A stretch of DNA of 64,000 bases from Murinocardiopsis flavida (GCF_003014485.1 NZ_PYGA01000014.1:124001-188000); one strand, 5' to 3'; shown: positions 53,201 through 62,536, counted from the first letter of the stretch. The notes: generated from the letters alone by a model not told the origin. Program-made: numbers and translations.

Positions 53201-53627
53201 GTGTCCCGTTGCTGTAAAGGATATTTGGCAGGCTTTGGAATTTCTTCCATTGCTCGCGGTCGCGCTGGTCGAGGAATTCGCTGGGCGGGATCGCCTTCGA
53301 TGGCTTCTTGAGCTCCACATAGCCGATCCGGTTGTGCGGACCTGCGGACACGCCGGCGGCGTCCACCCCGAAATCCGGACGTGCCTTCAACGCCGGAAGC
53401 TGCACTTCTCCGTAGACCTTTACAGGTATTCCCAGGATTGCGCCCATGCTTTCGAGAATGGATTGCAGAGGGCGGCGCAGCTGGTCCTCCTCCTGCCCGC
53501 CGCGGCCCAAGGAGTCGCTGACGGACGCGCCGAACTCGGAGAGCAGCTGTCCGACTGCTTTGCGCTGTCGGGGAACGCTGCCACGGATATCAGTTGAATC
53601 CTTTGGTCCATGCGGCGGTGCGTTCAT
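50259..53627 (-). CDS. One-polypeptide restriction-modification enzyme (type IIL/ISP-like)
   Basis: 1122 aa. The nuclease motif is ARPDFGVDAAG...RIGYVELKK, with D85, E105 and K107 (PD-(D/E)xK). A helical connector follows (about 150-340, ending NAYVDLYETFLSRYDPELRK), then the gamma-class adenine methylase: GSYYTPEPVTRYMVEFVDE, motif I TLDPAMGTGTFLSSVID near 390 and motif IV VVVGNPPYIERARQ near 510. The C-terminal ~400 residues resemble the type ISP specificity domain (IRPPLWNAHGDKQVFVIEQH; IAYLAAIVAHPGY; IPV-like block GIRVPL). No SF2 helicase is present, so it is closer to MmeI-like type IIL enzymes than to translocating type ISP. ATG 53627 is the chosen start; TTG 53666 is in frame. Only this gene and the truncated AlbA/regulatory genes run leftward in this part. 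Confidence 0.8.
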   Translation of the reverse strand: MNAPPHGPKDSTDIRGSVPRQRKAVGQLLSEFGASVSDSLGRGGQEEDQLRRPLQSILESMGAILGIPVKVYGEVQLPALKARPDFGVDAAGVSAGPHNRIGYVELKKPSKAIPPSEFLDQRDREQWKKFQSLPNILYSNGTQWAVFRYGKQQGTTVETPRITREHRNSTISTLEFEKLIWEFLAWEPNPDYTLDQLITRVAGLCRRLREEVAQFIAEEQWSSGRKPFTRLAEEWRNLLFPQLKAGPEFADSYAQTITFALILARESGADFSGRSVHDIGELLAKRHPFLGNALDVLTDPRYVQQLTVLPTLIRILEPIDWQRLMRNERNAYVDLYETFLSRYDPELRKQTGSYYTPEPVTRYMVEFVDEVLKTRMARPRGLADEAVTTLDPAMGTGTFLSSVIDSVARTLTDQYGEVHARTHLKELYRERLVGFERNAGPFAVAELRLHQQMRDRYRVEVPDQHQRYLVNTLDNPYHPYPSFGLRYEEIEYLRDEANRVKRTTPVMVVVGNPPYIERARQRDPAPWLEDRRTDPDRDPMTARPSLDEFREPGNGRLEYKLSAVGTYFWRWAMWKVFDAQPEQPSGIVAFVSTSAYLTQRAFVGMRRYLRATADEGWVIDLSPEGHQPPVSTRIFGGVQQPICISIFARYGRPNPDEPARIWRTRLDGDREAKFATLANDLGLRLDGARWEECASDWTAPLSTEKAEWHTYPALGDLLPWRHSGVKANRRWVIAPDESTLHHRFNRLASAAPQDKDRLFKATRDRDVTRGFPGRRTITEENKSPGQDRLLHRSFDRQRFISDTRFVDFIRPPLWNAHGDKQVFVIEQHAHPLTSGPGLHFSSLVPDMHCFNGRGGRTLPLYRDRETTSPNLALGLLVTISERVGRRVSAEDLIAYLAAIVAHPGYTAQFKDDLVVPGIRVPLTSDADTWSEAVALGREVVWLHTYGERFCDAAAGRPQRTPRLPRDRKPEVVAEVPGSPAPLPDIIRHDSDSAVPGDRLYIGEGVIKQVPREVWRYDVGGMPIVRKWFSARQLNPRHQRRGAPLDYIRPEHWTPQFTDELLELLTVLTRLVDLEPRQDELLDRVLSGPIVTTQDLMVADVLPVKPGLRKPPRLHGQTELPLD

Positions 53628-53951
53628 CGCGTTCCCGGGGTCGAAGGCGATCCATCGCACTACCAAGAGGACTTCATTTGCAGCGATAAGTCAATATGTG
53701 CTAGATGGCAGGTCGGTTTAGGTATTGATGGGAGGTGTGTTCCCCGAGGTGCGCGTGGTGTTCTAGCGGAACTTGATATTCTTGCGAAGTTTCGCCGGAA
53801 TTGCTGATCGAGTGCCTTCGAGTTGTCGGTCGCGGTTGGCCACCCGATGTTCCATTTCGTTCAACTTGACTGGTTTCGGCCTTCGGGTGTCGTTGCGCCG
53901 TGACGGGGGCATAATGATCGATCCACGCCAAGGAGCGGTGAGGGAGTGCGC
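53628..53951. other. Divergent promoter region
   Basis: About 320 bp, AT-rich, no gene seen. On the plus strand CATAAT at 53910-53915 is a probable -10 for the small-protein/DUF6879/DUF6082 operon. TTGACT lies about 38 bp upstream of it, too far to be its -35. The promoter of the leftward restriction-modification gene must lie in the left part but was not identified. Confidence 0.4.
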
Positions 53952-54221
53952 ATGGATCGCCTATGGGAGGCCGACCCATCGGTAGGATTCCGTCGTCGGA
54001 TTGGAAAAACCGCCGCTGAGCTGGGCGACAGTCGCGACGAGGACGACTGTCCGGACATTTGGGAACTCGACAATGGGGACATCGCGGTGATCGGAAGGAA
54101 CCACTCCGAGGACTACCGGAACCGGCTGCCGGATGGTGTGCGGATAGGGCCCGATGAGCGTCTTGTCGTCATCCCTGGGAACATGCTGCGTGCGGCCAAG
54201 CCGGACATCGCCGATGCTTGA
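53952..54221 (+). CDS. Small protein partner of DUF6879, second pair
   Basis: 89 aa. DCPDIWELDNGDIAVIGRN and GPDERLVVIPGNMLRAA align with the CP...G-E-F-V-V and E-x-x-V-x-I motifs of the small protein at 45357. ATG 53952 follows GGGAG; an in-frame ATG-like start at 53946 is less well placed. Its stop overlaps the start of the DUF6879 gene, as expected for a coupled pair. Confidence 0.7.
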   Translation: MDRLWEADPSVGFRRRIGKTAAELGDSRDEDDCPDIWELDNGDIAVIGRNHSEDYRNRLPDGVRIGPDERLVVIPGNMLRAAKPDIADA

Positions 54222-54837
54222 ACTCATCGACTCGGTTCCGGGCCGCGTTATGGACCGGCCCGCTTATCACGCCGACAGAGCACGTGAGTCCGACTCCCTC
54301 GTAGGTGTCCTCTGGAAGCTGGAACGCGCCCAATTCTTCAATGAGCAGGGCGACACGGCGTGGGACGCCTTCAAGGCCGGCGACTGGGGGCGGGTTCTGG
54401 AGATCTTCGAGTCCGAGCGCGAGAGCGTGACGGCGCGGGTTCGGGAGGAGACCGACCGCGGGTTCGAGTTCCGCCGCCTGCGCGTCGTGGAAGATCCACC
54501 CAGCGCCTATCTCCGCTGGGAGATGCACAGCCACAAGGTGTTCGCGGAATCCGGTCGGCCCATCAGGGTGATCGCGGCAAAGGAACTCGCCGACCTGGAG
54601 TCGGTCGGCCCACTGCCCGAGGTCCACGTCCTGGGTGATCGCGTGGCCTACCAGGTCCACTACGAGGCCGATATGACGCCGATCGGGGCCAAACGCATCG
54701 ATGACGCCGAGGTCGCCCGAGCCGCCGCCGCCGAGATCGAACGGCTCTATGAGCGTGCCGAACCTCTACTGGACTACTTCGCCCGGGAGATCGCGCCGCT
54801 CGGCCCGCCCGAATACCCGACGCGACGGCGCGCATGA
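54214..54837 (+). CDS. DUF6879 family protein, second copy
   Basis: 207 aa. The DUF6879 part runs from FNEQGDTAWDAFKAGDWGRV through FEFRRLRVVEDPPSAYLRWE to VAYQVHYEADMTPIGAKRID, and the C-terminus is a helix (AEIERLYERAEPLLDYFARE). ATG 54214 overlaps the upstream stop. The next start overlaps this stop (ATGA). The three genes form a tight operon. Role unknown. Confidence 0.75.
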   Translation: MLELIDSVPGRVMDRPAYHADRARESDSLVGVLWKLERAQFFNEQGDTAWDAFKAGDWGRVLEIFESERESVTARVREETDRGFEFRRLRVVEDPPSAYLRWEMHSHKVFAESGRPIRVIAAKELADLESVGPLPEVHVLGDRVAYQVHYEADMTPIGAKRIDDAEVARAAAAEIERLYERAEPLLDYFAREIAPLGPPEYPTRRRA

Positions 54838-55583
54838 CAGCGCTTCACCGTCAGGTACCGCGCTCGGCTGCGATACTGGCGCTCGTGTTCGTCGCCGCAG
54901 CCTCCGTCGCGCTGTCACCGCTCGCCCTCGGTCTGGTCGACGGCGATAGCGGCGAGTGGGAGCGGATGAGCCTCATCGGGCAGACCTACGGTGCGGTTTC
55001 GGCGCTGATCGCAGTGTTCGCGCTCGCCGGAATCGCCGCGACCCTGGTGCTCCAGGCGCGCGAGAACCGGCGGGCGGTACTGGAGTCGCGCCGTCAGGCC
55101 ATGAACGACCTACTGCGCATGGCGATGGATGATCCCGACCTGGACGTGTGCTGGGGGCCCGTCCCGGAGCCCGGCGATCCCCGGCACCGCAAACAGCAGC
55201 TCTACCTCAACATGATCGTCTCGCAATGGCAGGTCGCATTCGAGACCGGGGCGATGCCCGAGGAGCGGCTGCGCGCGATCGCCGAAGAGATGTTCAGCGG
55301 GGCGCCCGGACGCGCGTTCTGGGATCGCGCCGGACCCAAACGCATGTACCGCGTCGGCAACGACAAGCAGTCCCGGTTCAGTCAGATCCTCGACGAGGCG
55401 TACCGCGCCGCCGATGAACCGGCTGAGCCAGGGCCGCCTGGATACCGGTCGCCCCACTCCGCCGACCGTCCGGGAAACGGTCGCGGCGTGCTCCTTGCCG
55501 CGCTGCTGGGTGGTGTCGCGGGTGTCGCCATCGGCGCGTCCGCGGTGACGGCGGCGCTGCGCTCAGTGAGGCGCTCCAGGTGA
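54834..55583 (+). CDS. DUF6082 family membrane protein
   Basis: 249 aa. Two N-terminal membrane helices (SAAILALVFVAAASVALSPL; TYGAVSALIAVFALAGIAAT) are followed by the cytoplasmic DUF6082 domain: LVLQARENRRAVLESRRQAM, DPDLDVCWGP, QQLYLNMIVSQWQVAFETG and GRAFWDRAGPKRM. A third hydrophobic segment is at the C-terminus (LLAALLGGVAGVAIGASAVT). Such proteins usually sit beside DUF6879/XRE genes. ATG 54834 overlaps the previous stop by 4 bp. Confidence 0.78.
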   Translation: MTALHRQVPRSAAILALVFVAAASVALSPLALGLVDGDSGEWERMSLIGQTYGAVSALIAVFALAGIAATLVLQARENRRAVLESRRQAMNDLLRMAMDDPDLDVCWGPVPEPGDPRHRKQQLYLNMIVSQWQVAFETGAMPEERLRAIAEEMFSGAPGRAFWDRAGPKRMYRVGNDKQSRFSQILDEAYRAADEPAEPGPPGYRSPHSADRPGNGRGVLLAALLGGVAGVAIGASAVTAALRSVRRSR

Positions 55584-55870
55584 TGCCGCGCAACCAGGGG
55601 TCCCCGGCGCACGGGCCGTAGCGGGCTGCCGCGGGCACCGGCCCGAACCGTGCCATATCGGTGACCTGGCCTGCGCACGGTTGCGGACGTATCCGCGGAG
55701 CGGCCGGGACCGGCCATCGGACCCGATCGCCGGCCGCACAGCCGCCGGAGCATGGTCCTTCCCTCCGATCCGTCGTTACAGTGGGCGAGATCAGCAGCGA
55801 GTGGGAGGACGACCTTGGCGAGAGCGCTTCCGGCCGGGACGCAGTGGCGGTCCGCTCCCGAGGGTGCCCG

Positions 55871-58800
55871 GTGAGGCCGACGCTCGCCGCCGAGGAGCTG
55901 CGGCGCAACCTCACCCAGTACCTCACCACCACCTTCGCCCTCGCCGACGAGGACACCCGGGCGAAGCTTGAGGAGTTCCTCAACGACTCCGGCCGCGGTA
56001 TCTTCCGCGGCCCCTACCTGCGGATCCGCGCCCCCTTCCGCACCGAGAAGGGTGACTGGCGCCGCCACCTGCAATGGGCGCCCGACGGGTTCACGCCCTA
56101 CAAGCACCAGGCGGCGGCGTTCGCCCGCCTGTCGTCCCTGCACGGCGAGCCGCGCCCCACCCTGGTCACCACCGGTACCGGGTCCGGCAAGACCGAGTCG
56201 TTCCTCCTCCCTGTGCTGGACCACTGCCGCCGCGAACGCAACGCGGGCCGCAGCGGCGTCAAGGCCGTTCTGCTGTACCCGATGAACGCGTTGGCCACCG
56301 ACCAGGCGAAGCGCCTCGACGGCCACCTCACCCGCGACCCGGCCCTCGGCCAGGTCAGTGCCGGCCTGTACATCGGAGGGGCGCCCGGTACCAAGTTCGA
56401 CGGCATCATCACCCAGCGTGCGCGGATCCGGGCCGAGCGGCCCGACATCCTCATCACCAACTACAAGATGCTCGACCTGCTGCTCCAGCGCCCCGAGGAC
56501 GCCGCCCTCTGGGAGGGCGCCGACCTGCGCTATGTGGTGATCGACGAGTTCCACACCTACGACGGCGCCCAGGGCACCGACGTCGCCATGCTGCTGCGCC
56601 GCCTGGCCTCGGTCGCCGGACGGCCCGAACCCGGGCGCCCGCTCAACGGGATCTGTCCGGTCGCCACCTCGGCGACCCTCGGGCAGGGCGGCGACGACGC
56701 CCAGAGCACCGAGCGGATGCTGGAGGTCGCGCGCCAGGTGTTCGGCATGCCGTTCGACGCCGACGCGGTCGTCGGAGAGGACCGCCAGGACGTCAAGGAG
56801 TTCCTGGCCGACGAGCTCGACTACGAGCTCGACGTCACCCCCGAGGAGCTCGCCGCCCTCCCCGACCCCACCGCGCACCCCGAGGCCATCGACGACGTCA
56901 TGGAGGCCGTGGTCAAGCGGCGCGGCCTCACCCCGGCCGAGCTCGGCGCGCAAGTGCGCCGGCACCTGCTCACCTCCGCGGTGCTGCGCGCGCTGGGCGG
57001 CCAGGTCGCCGACGCCGCGGCGGTCATCCAGGAGCTTCCCGCCAACGGCGCCGGCGCCGCATGGGGCCGCGCGCTGACCCGCGACCCGGCAGGCGCGGCC
57101 GAGGCGCTGTCCCGCTTCGTCGCGCTGCTCTCCATCGCCCGCGACCCCGGCGACCCGAGCCGTCCGCTGCTGCACATCGAGAACCACCTGTGGGTGCGGA
57201 CGGTCTCCCGGCTGCTGCGGGTCGTCTCCACTGCCCCCGACTTCGCCTGGCACAGCGACCTCGCCGCCGACCACGACGACCCTGCGGGCCCCGCCCACGC
57301 CGAGGCCGCCGAGCCGCACGACGCCCGCGCCGGGCGCCTCCCGTCCATCTACTGCCGGCACTGCGGCCGGTCCGGGTGGGCCGCCATCTCACCGGAGTCC
57401 GATCCGCAAGCGTTGGACACCGATCCACTGCGCATCTACCGCACCGCCGTGGGGCCCGACAAGGACCGGGTCCGGGCGTTCATCGCGGCCTTGCCCGCCG
57501 AGGCGGCCGCGCCGACAGGGTCCGGCCCCGCCGTCCTGGTCCTGAGCGCCGACGGTGGCCACGTCCGACCGCTGTCCCCTGCCGAGGACCTCGACGCCGA
57601 CCGCGCGCCCGCCGCGGGACGGGTGCTGGTCCTCGGCTCGCTCACCGACGACCGTGCGGCGGAGAACGACGTGTGCCCCGCCTGCGGCATGGAGCAGGGG
57701 ATCCGCTTCCTCGGCTCGGGGCTGGCGGCGCTCGCCGCGGTGACCGTCACCCAGCTCATCACGGGCGACGAGCTCGCCGACGACCAGTCCAAGACCTTGC
57801 TGTTCAGCGACTCGGTGCAGGACGCCGCGCACCGGGCCGGGTTCGTCGCCGACCGCTCCTACACGTTCTCGGTGCGCGCCCTGATCACCGAGCGCCTCCG
57901 CGCGCGGGCCGCCGATGGCGGCCCGGTTCTGCTCAACGACCTCATCGCCGACGTCGTCCAGGAGGCCGGCCGCGAACGGAACCTCGCCGCCGTCGTCCCG
58001 CCCGACCTGCACGGCATCGAAGGCGTCGACGACCTGCTGTCGGGGCGCATCGGCGGGCGCAAACGCGCCTGGACCCTGGTCGGAGAGCGCCTGGCGTTCT
58101 CCGCCGTCATGGAGTTCGGCCTCCGGTCCCGGCTGGGCCGGACCCTCGAACTCACCCGCACCGCCGCCGCCGAAGCAGTACTGGAGGACCCGGACCGTGC
58201 CGCGGACCTCGTGGCCGACCTGCACCGCCGCACCGTCCACGATCTCCCCGACGGCCCGGGGCCCGACCGGGCGCGCTACCGCGCCTACATCCGGGGCCTG
58301 CTCGAACGGATCCGGCTGCGCGGCGGCATCAAGCACGACTGGCTGTCCGGGTACCTCAAGGACGGCGGTGCGCGCCGCTGGCTGGTGTGGGGCGGCCGAC
58401 CCGTCGGCATGCCGGCCTTCCCCGAAGGACTTTCGGCGCCCAAGTTCGTCCTCGACAAGGCGAAGTCGCGGACCGATTTCGACGTGGCCACCCGCAAGGA
58501 CAGTTGGCAGCAGGACTGGACCACCCGCTGCCTCGGCATCGGGCGCGACGACGCGGGCGAGTTCCTGGCCCGGCTGCTGCCCCTCTTGGCGCACGAGGGC
58601 GTCCTCGCGTCCCGGCCGGTCGGCGACGGCTCAGGGCGGGTCTACGGGCTCCTGCCCGGGCACATCCGCATCCACCTGCTCGACGACGCCGACGCCAACC
58701 TGGCCGGAGTCTCCTGCGACTCCTGTTCCTGGTTGCAGACGGTGCCGCACGGGCTGATCGGCGACTGGGCGGGCGCGCCGTGCCCCTCCTACCGGTGCGG

Positions 58801-61800
58801 GGGGAGACTCCGCGCGGCGGTCGGCGGCGACGGCGGTCCCGTGGCCGACCGAGCAGGGCGCGACTACCGCGCCGACTACTACCGCCGCCTGTACCGCGAA
58901 GCCGGGGTGTTCCGGGTCGTCACCGCCGAGCACACCGGCATGCTCACCCGCGAGCAGCGCGAGAGCGTGGAGAAGGGGTTCGCCACCCCGACCCGCTACA
59001 CCGATCCGAACGTGCTGTCCTGCACGCCCACCCTCGAACTCGGCATCGACATCGGCGACCTCTCCGCGGTCGTGCTGGCCTCGCTCCCGCCCGGCCCCGC
59101 CAACTACGTGCAGCGCGTCGGCCGCGCGGGCCGCAGCACCGGAAACGCCTTCCTCGTCACCCTGGTCGACCGCGACCCGCGCTCGCTGTACTACCTCACC
59201 GACCCGACGCAGATGATCGCCGGCCGGATCACCCCGCCGGGTGCGTACCTCTCAGCCGTCGAGCTGCTGCGCCGCCAGTACCTGGCGCACCTGCTCGACC
59301 TGGTCGCCCGCGGCGCGCTGCCCGATGTCCTGCCGCTGCCGCGTCTGGCGTCCGCCCTGTTCGGCGAGACGGGATGGCTGCCGCTGTTCGCCGAAGCCGC
59401 CGAACGCGACGGCGCGGTCCTGGTCGAGCGCTTCCTCGGCCTTTTCGGTTCGGACCAGGCCGATGACGTCGGCGCGGAGGCCGCTGCCGAACTCCGCGCC
59501 TTCGCCGTGTCCGGAATCACGCCGTTGGCGGGCGCGGCCCAGCAGCGCTGGGACGACGCGATGGCCGACCTGAACGACCGCCGGTCCGCCATCGACGCGG
59601 CGATCGAACCGCTGAAACTGGCCGACACCGACCCGGAGCAGGGGCGCGAGAGCCGCCAGCTGCGTGCCGAACTCCGCGCCGTCCTCCGCCACATGTCCGA
59701 CCTCGTGCACGCCTCCGCGCACGGCACCCTGGTCGAGTTCGGGATGCTGCCGAACTACAGCCTGATCGACGCGGCGGTGACGTTGGAGGCGACGCTCACC
59801 CGCACCGAGGAGCGCGAGACCGCCGACGGCAGCGTCGTGCGCGATTACAGCAACGCGGTCGTCGACTACCAGCGGTCGGCCCGCGCCGCGCTGACAGAGC
59901 TCGCGCCCGGGAACTTCTTCTACGTCAACTCCTACCGCCACAGCGTCAAGGGCCTCGACATCGGCACGCCGCAGCGTCCTGCGTGGGAGTGGTGGCGCGT
60001 CTGCCCGGAGTGCGGGTTCGTCCGCACCGGCGCCGCGCGGGACGACACGTCGGCGTGCGACCGCTGCGGCACCGACATCGCCGACCGGGACTACCTGCAC
60101 CGCGTCCTCGCCCCGCGCAAGGTCATGTCGTGGGACAAGCGCGAGGACGCGCACATCTCCGACGACACCGACAACCGGCAGCGCCGCTACTACACCGTCC
60201 AAGTGGCGGTCGACATCGACCCGGCCCAGATCACCAGCGCGTGGCGGCACACCGGGCAGACCTTCGGCGTCGAGTTCGCCCGCAACGTCATGGTCCGCAG
60301 TTTCAACCTCGGCGCGTCCCGCGACACCAGGGGCGGCCCGGGGTTCGCGGGCGAGGACGCCACGCTGAACCCGTTCGTGGTGTGCACGCACTGCGGTGGT
60401 GTCGCCCTGCGCGGCCGGGGGACCGAGGCCGACGAGCAGCAGAGCCTCCTCGACTCGCTCGGCGGCCGCCGCGGGCCCGACCACCACCGCCTGTGGTGCC
60501 CCAAGCGGCGGTCCGGGCGCCCCGCCGACCACATCGACCTGATCACCGTGCACGAGCTCCGCACCGAGGCGGTCCGCATCCTGCTGCCGCTGGCGACCAC
60601 GGCCGTCCCCGAGCGCCTGGCGTCCTTCGCCGCCGCGCTCCGGCTGGGCATCGCCGCAAGGTACGGCGGCAGCCCCGACCACCTGGACGTGGTCAAGGCG
60701 ACCATGCCCGACCCCGGAACCGGGCGGCGCCGCCAATTCCTCGTCCTGCACGACACGCTCCCCGGCGGAACCGGCTACCTCGACCGGCTGCGCGCCCCGG
60801 AGGAGTTCCGCAGCGTCCTCGCCGCGGCCCGCGACTCCGTCGAAGGCTGCGACTGCGTGCGCGAACGTCGCCCCGCCTGCCACAAGTGCCTGCTGCGCCA
60901 TGTCCGCGACGACTCCGAGTACGCCCTGATCAGCCGGGCCGACGCCCTTGACCTCCTGAACCTGCTGCTCGGCCCTGAGGGAAGCGGCGCCTGGGAGACC
61001 GCGCCGATCGGCGCCACCGACGCGATCGGCCTGGAGAGCCAGGTCGAGAGCGAACTGGAGGCGCGCTTCCACGACGCCCTGCTCGTCTGGGCGCGCGACC
61101 CGCAGAACGGGGTCGCCGTGGAGGCCGGACCCCGTGTCGCCGGGCACCGCAGCCTGGACCTCCGCGTCCCGGGCCCGCACGGGGTGTGCCACTGGCAGGT
61201 CACGCTGCAACACACCATCGAAGGCAGCCGACCCGACGTGCACTTCCGCCGACTGGACTCGGACCCCGCCGAGGTCGCGGTGTTCCTCGACGGGTACCGC
61301 TACCACGCCGCCCCCGGGGACAAGAACCGGATCGCCTCCGACGCCGCCAAACGCGCCCGCATCCGAGCGCACGGACCATTGGTGTTCCAGCTCACCTGGG
61401 ACGACGTCGACGCGTGGGACGGGCGGAAAGAGGAGCCGAAGAACGGCGTGTGGCCGCCGTACAAGGGCAACGCCCAGGCGGAGGCACGCCGGTTCTTCGC
61501 GCGGTTCCACGGCGGCGACGCCAAGGAACTTGATCGAACGGTATGGGCGAACCCGGTCGCCATGCTCCTGGCATACCTCGGCGACCCGGATCCCGACCGC
61601 TGGAGCAAGCGGGTCACGGGCGCGCTGACCGGCGTCCTCACCGAGGCGGTCAAGGTCGCCGACGTCGCAGCGGCGGGCGTGCCGGGAGCCGTCCGGGCCG
61701 TGCTCGCCGGGGATCCCGCGCCGAGTGCCCCGAAGGGCCCGATAAGCGTCCTCCGCGGCGCCGATACCGCCGGATGCACGCTCTGCCTGGTCCTCGTCCC

Positions 61801-62536
61801 CGTCGACGGTCGCCCTGAGCTGAGTGCCATCGCGCTCCTCGACGACGCCGACACCGTGATCGCGGCCGACGAGGACGCACACCGCCGCCGCTGGGCATCC
61901 TGGCTTTACTGGGGCAACCTGCTCCAGTACATCGGCGCCGCGGGCGGCGAGGGATTCCAGCTCGCGGCATCGGACCTGGCGGCGTTCCGGCCCGAGGTGC
62001 TCGCCGCGGCGGGCGGGGAGGGGATGTTCACCGCGGTCGGCCGTGTACCGGCGGACCCCGAGACCGGCGAGATCCTCGTCGGAGCCACGGTCGACACATC
62101 AGCGGACGGTCTCGACATCGTCGTCGACCCCGGGTACACCCACACAACGGGGGAGGAGGCGGCCGATATCCGGCCGGAGGCGCCGGCCGATCCCGGCTGG
62201 AGCGCGGTGCTGCGCTACCTCGCCGACGACGAGCCGGGCCTCGCCGAGCTGGCCGCCGACCTGGTCCGCATTGGTGCCCCCGTCCCCGAGGACGGCTACG
62301 AGCTGGGCGACGACGGCTGGCCGGCCGAACTCGCCTGGCCCGACGCCCGGATCGCCGTGGTGCTCGCCCACGACCCCCACAAGTCCGAGGACATCGAGGC
62401 CGCGGACCGCGACCGCGCCTACGCCGCCGCCGGGTGGGACGCCCGCCCGGCCGCGCAGTGGGCACCCGAGGACCTCCTGAGCCGGATCCGGCCTGATCCC
62501 CCCGAAGACGACCAGAACGGAGACGGAGCGGAATGA
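55871..62536 (+). CDS. Giant DEAH helicase with DUF1998 (MZB) and nuclease-like C-terminal domain
   Basis: 2221 aa. Walker A TLVTTGTGSGKTESFLLPV near 100, LLYPMNALATDQAKRL, DEFH box VVIDEFHTYDGAQGTD near 222, and the second lobe with TPTLELGIDIGDLSAVVLAS and YVQRVGRAGRSTGNAFLVTL near 1050-1090. Several Cys pairs bind zinc (YCRHCG; CPACG; CPECG...CDRCG). The DUF1998/MZB part has HDTLPGGTGYLDRLR near 1630 and CDCVRERRPACHKCLLRHV near 1660. After it, residues about 1720-1850 look like a Vsr/DUF559-type endonuclease fold (HFRRLDSDPAEVAVFLDGYR, later LVFQLTWDDVDAW). It combines what DISARM DrmA and DrmB supply separately and also resembles Druantia DruE. GTG 55871 (VRPTLAAEELRRNLTQYLTT) fits the conserved start. 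ATGA overlap with the next gene. Confidence 0.8.
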   Translation: MRPTLAAEELRRNLTQYLTTTFALADEDTRAKLEEFLNDSGRGIFRGPYLRIRAPFRTEKGDWRRHLQWAPDGFTPYKHQAAAFARLSSLHGEPRPTLVTTGTGSGKTESFLLPVLDHCRRERNAGRSGVKAVLLYPMNALATDQAKRLDGHLTRDPALGQVSAGLYIGGAPGTKFDGIITQRARIRAERPDILITNYKMLDLLLQRPEDAALWEGADLRYVVIDEFHTYDGAQGTDVAMLLRRLASVAGRPEPGRPLNGICPVATSATLGQGGDDAQSTERMLEVARQVFGMPFDADAVVGEDRQDVKEFLADELDYELDVTPEELAALPDPTAHPEAIDDVMEAVVKRRGLTPAELGAQVRRHLLTSAVLRALGGQVADAAAVIQELPANGAGAAWGRALTRDPAGAAEALSRFVALLSIARDPGDPSRPLLHIENHLWVRTVSRLLRVVSTAPDFAWHSDLAADHDDPAGPAHAEAAEPHDARAGRLPSIYCRHCGRSGWAAISPESDPQALDTDPLRIYRTAVGPDKDRVRAFIAALPAEAAAPTGSGPAVLVLSADGGHVRPLSPAEDLDADRAPAAGRVLVLGSLTDDRAAENDVCPACGMEQGIRFLGSGLAALAAVTVTQLITGDELADDQSKTLLFSDSVQDAAHRAGFVADRSYTFSVRALITERLRARAADGGPVLLNDLIADVVQEAGRERNLAAVVPPDLHGIEGVDDLLSGRIGGRKRAWTLVGERLAFSAVMEFGLRSRLGRTLELTRTAAAEAVLEDPDRAADLVADLHRRTVHDLPDGPGPDRARYRAYIRGLLERIRLRGGIKHDWLSGYLKDGGARRWLVWGGRPVGMPAFPEGLSAPKFVLDKAKSRTDFDVATRKDSWQQDWTTRCLGIGRDDAGEFLARLLPLLAHEGVLASRPVGDGSGRVYGLLPGHIRIHLLDDADANLAGVSCDSCSWLQTVPHGLIGDWAGAPCPSYRCGGRLRAAVGGDGGPVADRAGRDYRADYYRRLYREAGVFRVVTAEHTGMLTREQRESVEKGFATPTRYTDPNVLSCTPTLELGIDIGDLSAVVLASLPPGPANYVQRVGRAGRSTGNAFLVTLVDRDPRSLYYLTDPTQMIAGRITPPGAYLSAVELLRRQYLAHLLDLVARGALPDVLPLPRLASALFGETGWLPLFAEAAERDGAVLVERFLGLFGSDQADDVGAEAAAELRAFAVSGITPLAGAAQQRWDDAMADLNDRRSAIDAAIEPLKLADTDPEQGRESRQLRAELRAVLRHMSDLVHASAHGTLVEFGMLPNYSLIDAAVTLEATLTRTEERETADGSVVRDYSNAVVDYQRSARAALTELAPGNFFYVNSYRHSVKGLDIGTPQRPAWEWWRVCPECGFVRTGAARDDTSACDRCGTDIADRDYLHRVLAPRKVMSWDKREDAHISDDTDNRQRRYYTVQVAVDIDPAQITSAWRHTGQTFGVEFARNVMVRSFNLGASRDTRGGPGFAGEDATLNPFVVCTHCGGVALRGRGTEADEQQSLLDSLGGRRGPDHHRLWCPKRRSGRPADHIDLITVHELRTEAVRILLPLATTAVPERLASFAAALRLGIAARYGGSPDHLDVVKATMPDPGTGRRRQFLVLHDTLPGGTGYLDRLRAPEEFRSVLAAARDSVEGCDCVRERRPACHKCLLRHVRDDSEYALISRADALDLLNLLLGPEGSGAWETAPIGATDAIGLESQVESELEARFHDALLVWARDPQNGVAVEAGPRVAGHRSLDLRVPGPHGVCHWQVTLQHTIEGSRPDVHFRRLDSDPAEVAVFLDGYRYHAAPGDKNRIASDAAKRARIRAHGPLVFQLTWDDVDAWDGRKEEPKNGVWPPYKGNAQAEARRFFARFHGGDAKELDRTVWANPVAMLLAYLGDPDPDRWSKRVTGALTGVLTEAVKVADVAAAGVPGAVRAVLAGDPAPSAPKGPISVLRGADTAGCTLCLVLVPVDGRPELSAIALLDDADTVIAADEDAHRRRWASWLYWGNLLQYIGAAGGEGFQLAASDLAAFRPEVLAAAGGEGMFTAVGRVPADPETGEILVGATVDTSADGLDIVVDPGYTHTTGEEAADIRPEAPADPGWSAVLRYLADDEPGLAELAADLVRIGAPVPEDGYELGDDGWPAELAWPDARIAVVLAHDPHKSEDIEAADRDRAYAAAGWDARPAAQWAPEDLLSRIRPDPPEDDQNGDGAE

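Noticed and set aside
59252-61882. An 876-codon minus-strand frame opposite the DUF1998 helicase
   Set aside because: Valine/glycine/arginine-rich antisense frame; the plus strand carries zinc and helicase motifs throughout.
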